DNA from: Candidatus Poribacteria bacterium
Lineage (GTDB): Bacteria; Poribacteria; WGA-4E; WGA-3G
Direction: 5' to 3'
Assembly (NCBI GenBank): GCA_012267415.1
Contig: JAAXGN010000017.1
Coordinates: 1-64,000 of the forward strand
Length of the DNA stretch: 64,000 nt
Shown here: positions 61,191-64,000 of the stretch, piece after piece
How positions within the stretch are numbered: the first letter of the stretch is position 1
Layout: every line of letters begins with the position of its first letter
Notes under the pieces: generated by a model
The model's database searches: none
What the model was told of the DNA's origin: nothing
Seen by the model: only the letters and a program-made list of their open reading frames with translations
Position numbers and translations under genes: made by a program

Positions 61191-63287
61191 ATGTATCAAC
61201 ATTCCTACACCACCTGTCTCATTTTGGTCTTAAACATCCTATTTACGGTTTTACCGAAGAATGTACTTGCACAGAATGTCCATATTCCAGACCCTAATCT
61301 CCGCGCTGCGCTTGAATTGGTATTAGATAAAAAACCAGGAACTGTCATAACTCAGGAAGAGATGGCAAGTTTAGAAATCTTTGATGCCTTTCAATCTGAA
61401 ATCTACATTATAACGGGTCTTGAATTTGCCATCAATCTAACTGAGTTGCATCTTGGTGACAATCTTGTCAGAGATTTGATGCCACTCAAAAATCTTGAGA
61501 ATCTGATTCATTTAGATCTTCACGATAATTGGTTAATATCAGATCTGTCACCACTCAAGAATTTGAAGAATCTCACATGGTTGGCGCTCAATGGTAACGA
61601 TATATCAGACTTAACACCGCTTGAAACTTTAACTAATCTAACATACTTGGATCTTGCATACAACTTTACAGCATCAGATGTGTCCCCACTTCAAAATATG
61701 ACAAAGTTGACATACCTTAACCTTGAACTCAACCAAATCTCAGATGTGTCTGCTCTTAAAAATATGACAAATCTAACATGGTTGGATATTGATGACAACC
61801 AAATCTCAGATGTGTCCTCACTTCAAAATATGACAAAGTTGATGTGGTTGGATATTTCCGACAATCAAATCACAGATATATCCGCGCTTAACCAGATGAC
61901 AGAAATGTTGGAACTGGATATTGACGACAACCAAGTATCAGATGTGTCTGCTCTTGAAAATATGAGAAAACTGATAGTATTGGATATTGACGACAACCAA
62001 GTATCAGATGTGTCTGCTCTTAAAAATATGAGTAGTCTGGTAAGATTAGATATGGATAACAACCTAATTTCAGATGTATCTGTCCTTAAAAATTTAACAA
62101 GATTAGTTTGGTTGGACATTGACGACAACCAAGTATCAGATGTGTCATCCCTTAAAGATTTGTTTCGTCTGACTGACCTGGATCTTGGCGACAACAATAT
62201 ATCGGATATATCTGTACTTAAAGAGTTGACACATCTGGCTGTGCTAGATCTTCATAATAACCAAATTTCGGATATATCTCCACTCAAAGAACTGACAAAT
62301 TTGATAGACTTAGATCTTGATGACAACGAAATATCTGATCTGTATCCCCTTCAAGATTTGACAAACTTGGAAGTATTGGATCTTGATGGCAATAGAATAA
62401 CAGATGTACTCCCGCTCAAAGACTTAAGCAACCTGACGGATTTAGATCTACACGATAACGCGATTACAGATGTGTATCCTTTAAAAAACCTTACAAATCT
62501 CAAGATCCTTGATCTGAGCGAGAACCATATCTTCGATTTTTCACCGATTGCTGGCATAATAGAAAATCTGATGGAATACGATTCAGAGAATCAGACAGAA
62601 CCTCCTCCGGATCTGAAACCGGTACCTCATTACAACAAACCAGATGTCAACCGAGATAATATTGTAGATACAACAGACATGGTCTTAGTTGCTGAGAACT
62701 TCAATGTTTCCGATTTCAATGTTATTGCACAGATGAACATCTATCCTGATGTCAATGGAGATGGAGAAGTCAACATTATAGACTTGCTCATTGTTGCATC
62801 AGAGATAGGTTCTGGAAATGCTGCTCCTACGATCAAGAAGGGTTCTGTTGAATCCTATTACTTGACATCTGAAAATCTTACAAAATGGATACGACTTGCT
62901 AAACAGTTAAATATAGAGGATACCTACCTGAAAAACGGTGTTGTTATTTTAGAACACTTATTGACGTTACTACTTTCAGAGGATACACTACCGAAAGTAA
63001 CGACGCTGTTACCAAACTATCCGAATCCATTTAACCCTGAGACGTGGATCCCCTTTCAATTGGCGGAGCCTGCAAAGGTAACCATTTCTATCTATACTGC
63101 AGGTGGGAAACACGTAAGGAGATTAATGTTGGGACAATTGTCGTCTGGTGTGTATTATGACAAATCTCGAGCTGCATATTGGGATGGTAGGAATGGGATT
63201 GGCGAGTCCGTCACGAGCGGGGTTTATTTTTATGTTTTTATTGCAGATGATTTTAAGTCCACTGGTAAAATGCTCATTCTGAGGTAA
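61191..63287 (+). CDS. Secreted leucine-rich repeat protein with dockerin-like and FlgD-Ig C-terminal domains
   Basis: Signal peptide (ends NVLAQN), a cap resembling IPDPNLRAALE, then about 17 SDS22/internalin-like 22-residue LRRs (pattern LTNLxxLDLxDNxISDxSPLK) spanning about 70-475. A dockerin-type calcium pair follows (DVNRDNIVDTTDMVLV near 483 and DVNGDGEVNIIDLLIV near 523). The end is LLPNYPNPFNPETWIPFQL, and a FlgD-Ig-like strand set closing in GKMLILR, as found in secreted proteins of several phyla. It likely binds proteins outside the cell. Start set at the ATG 61191; a TTG 18 bases upstream is possible. Confidence 0.93.
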   Translation: MYQHSYTTCLILVLNILFTVLPKNVLAQNVHIPDPNLRAALELVLDKKPGTVITQEEMASLEIFDAFQSEIYIITGLEFAINLTELHLGDNLVRDLMPLKNLENLIHLDLHDNWLISDLSPLKNLKNLTWLALNGNDISDLTPLETLTNLTYLDLAYNFTASDVSPLQNMTKLTYLNLELNQISDVSALKNMTNLTWLDIDDNQISDVSSLQNMTKLMWLDISDNQITDISALNQMTEMLELDIDDNQVSDVSALENMRKLIVLDIDDNQVSDVSALKNMSSLVRLDMDNNLISDVSVLKNLTRLVWLDIDDNQVSDVSSLKDLFRLTDLDLGDNNISDISVLKELTHLAVLDLHNNQISDISPLKELTNLIDLDLDDNEISDLYPLQDLTNLEVLDLDGNRITDVLPLKDLSNLTDLDLHDNAITDVYPLKNLTNLKILDLSENHIFDFSPIAGIIENLMEYDSENQTEPPPDLKPVPHYNKPDVNRDNIVDTTDMVLVAENFNVSDFNVIAQMNIYPDVNGDGEVNIIDLLIVASEIGSGNAAPTIKKGSVESYYLTSENLTKWIRLAKQLNIEDTYLKNGVVILEHLLTLLLSEDTLPKVTTLLPNYPNPFNPETWIPFQLAEPAKVTISIYTAGGKHVRRLMLGQLSSGVYYDKSRAAYWDGRNGIGESVTSGVYFYVFIADDFKSTGKMLILR

Positions 63288-63321
63288 CATTAAATCTCAA
63301 GTAAAGAGTTAAGGAGAAAAA

Positions 63322-64000
63322 ATGCGGAATTTAGGGTTATTGTTGATTTTCTGTTTATTGTCATCAGCCTGGGGTGACATTCAGTTTGAGGATGTCTCAC
63401 ATCAAGCAGGAATCACACGCATCGGTGAAAGTTGGGGAAATGCTTGGGGTGATTTTGATGGAGATGGGTACCTCGATTTATGGGCAACGAACCATAAGCA
63501 TAAACCGAGTCTCTACCGTAATAATCGTGATGGAACATTCACAGATATTATTGACGAGGTATGGGATGCATTCCCTTTTGCAGATACACATGGCGTTGCG
63601 TGGGGAGATTTTGATAATGATGGAGACCAGGACCTAATTGTTCTATGCGGTGGTGGTGGTGGGGTTAACCCTTCCAATCCAGTGCATGATAATCATTTCT
63701 ATGTAAACGAAAATGGCAAACTAATTGAACGTGCAGTTGAGTTCGGTATTGATATGCCGTTACTGAGAGGTAGAACTCCACTCTGGTTTGATTGGAACAG
63801 GGATGGTTTACTGGATTTGATTGTTACTGGGACAACTCGAACGGACCGATCAGGTTCACTCATAACTTCAACAGTTTTTGCCCAGATACCAGGTGGCTTT
63901 GAAAATGTCAATTCTCATGCAGGATATCACATCAAAGAGAATACGTCATTAGCGCAGCTTTCGGATGTTACAGGTGATGGGGTGATGGAACTCTTTGTAG
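63322..64000 (+). CDS. FG-GAP/VCBS repeat protein, N-terminal part (runs off the window)
   Basis: From ATG 63322, with AAGGAG five bases upstream (63311-63316), a frame stays open for 226 codons to the window end. A signal peptide (MRNLGLLLIFCLLSSAWG) is followed by FG-GAP beta-propeller blades with calcium loops: GDFDGDGYLDLW, GDFDNDGDQDLIV, DWNRDGLLDLIV and DVTGDGVMELFV. This is a secreted beta-propeller related to ASPIC/UnbV and integrin-alpha-like proteins. The rest, perhaps with further domains, lies beyond the window. Confidence 0.9.
   Translation, partial: MRNLGLLLIFCLLSSAWGDIQFEDVSHQAGITRIGESWGNAWGDFDGDGYLDLWATNHKHKPSLYRNNRDGTFTDIIDEVWDAFPFADTHGVAWGDFDNDGDQDLIVLCGGGGGVNPSNPVHDNHFYVNENGKLIERAVEFGIDMPLLRGRTPLWFDWNRDGLLDLIVTGTTRTDRSGSLITSTVFAQIPGGFENVNSHAGYHIKENTSLAQLSDVTGDGVMELFV

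Noticed and set aside
61865-62557. Antisense reading frames through the leucine-rich repeat gene
   Set aside because: They follow from the regular 66-base repeat of the sense gene and have no ribosome binding site or family likeness.

Overview
The window reads as one contig of an AT-leaning, gene-dense, Gram-negative-type bacterium. It has TolC and Omp85 outer-membrane proteins, many lipoprotein and Tat signals, a menaquinone/ubiquinone methyltransferase, and a rich set of secreted LamG, leucine-rich, lamin-tail and FG-GAP proteins beside PhyH dioxygenases, BatA-type proteins, Uma2 and Rpn nucleases. This gene mix, and the abundance of short palindromic repeats between genes, is most like Candidatus Poribacteria or a related environmental lineage; that placement is inference from content. 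No rRNA, tRNA, CRISPR array or intact insertion sequence was seen.

Layout. (1) 1-6100: UbiE/MenG methyltransferase, AcuC-type deacetylase, a solitary N6-adenine DNA methyltransferase, a secreted LamG protein and GlcD. (2) 6600-12460: a corrinoid methyl-transfer set (corrinoid protein, RACo-type ATP-dependent reactivator, homocysteine S-methyltransferase) that looks like a split, self-reactivating methionine synthase, then a DUF402 protein and a DegT aminotransferase. (3) 12619-34420: the most striking region, about 21 kb on the minus strand. It holds nine ABC-2 permeases in three structural classes (three A, three B, three C; the B and A genes always paired B then A), one ABC ATPase, a large periplasmic NEW3/CARDB-like protein with a coiled coil and C-terminal anchor, a TolC-type outer-membrane protein, a broken thioredoxin-like gene, and an ECF sigma factor with a long C-terminal extension. 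Six near-identical promoter-like boxes (ATGCAAC, 13-14 bases, then TTGTA) precede the sigma gene and most of the transport units, so the cluster looks like a self-contained sigma regulon for an envelope-spanning exporter. (4) 34602-46320: an unknown acidic protein, then a minus-strand envelope set (DUF6785-like membrane protein, Omp85 protein, BatA/VWA protein, secreted transglutaminase, small-domain methyltransferase, TPR/beta-propeller lipoprotein, two small membrane proteins). (5) 46497-47752: a toxin-antitoxin pair in which two MazF domains are fused and the antitoxin carries a duplicated C-terminal motif. (6) 48531-51122: PhyH oxygenase, Tat-exported sulfite-oxidase-like enzyme, Tat-exported Fe/Mn superoxide dismutase. 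(7) 51295-57272: Uma2 nuclease, then the RNA repair pair Hen1 and Pnkp with an Rpn-type nuclease gene between them. (8) 57347-64000: beta-helix lipoprotein, glycosyltransferase, methyltransferase-like protein, lamin-tail lipoprotein, leucine-rich/dockerin/FlgD-Ig protein and a partial FG-GAP protein running off the end.

Intergenic spaces are packed with miniature elements. At least three inverted-repeat families can be recognised by their ends (TTATAGTGAAAT, ATGAAGATTAA and a 17-base perfect inverted repeat). They carry interchangeable GC-rich hairpins, and in two places one family has inserted into another.
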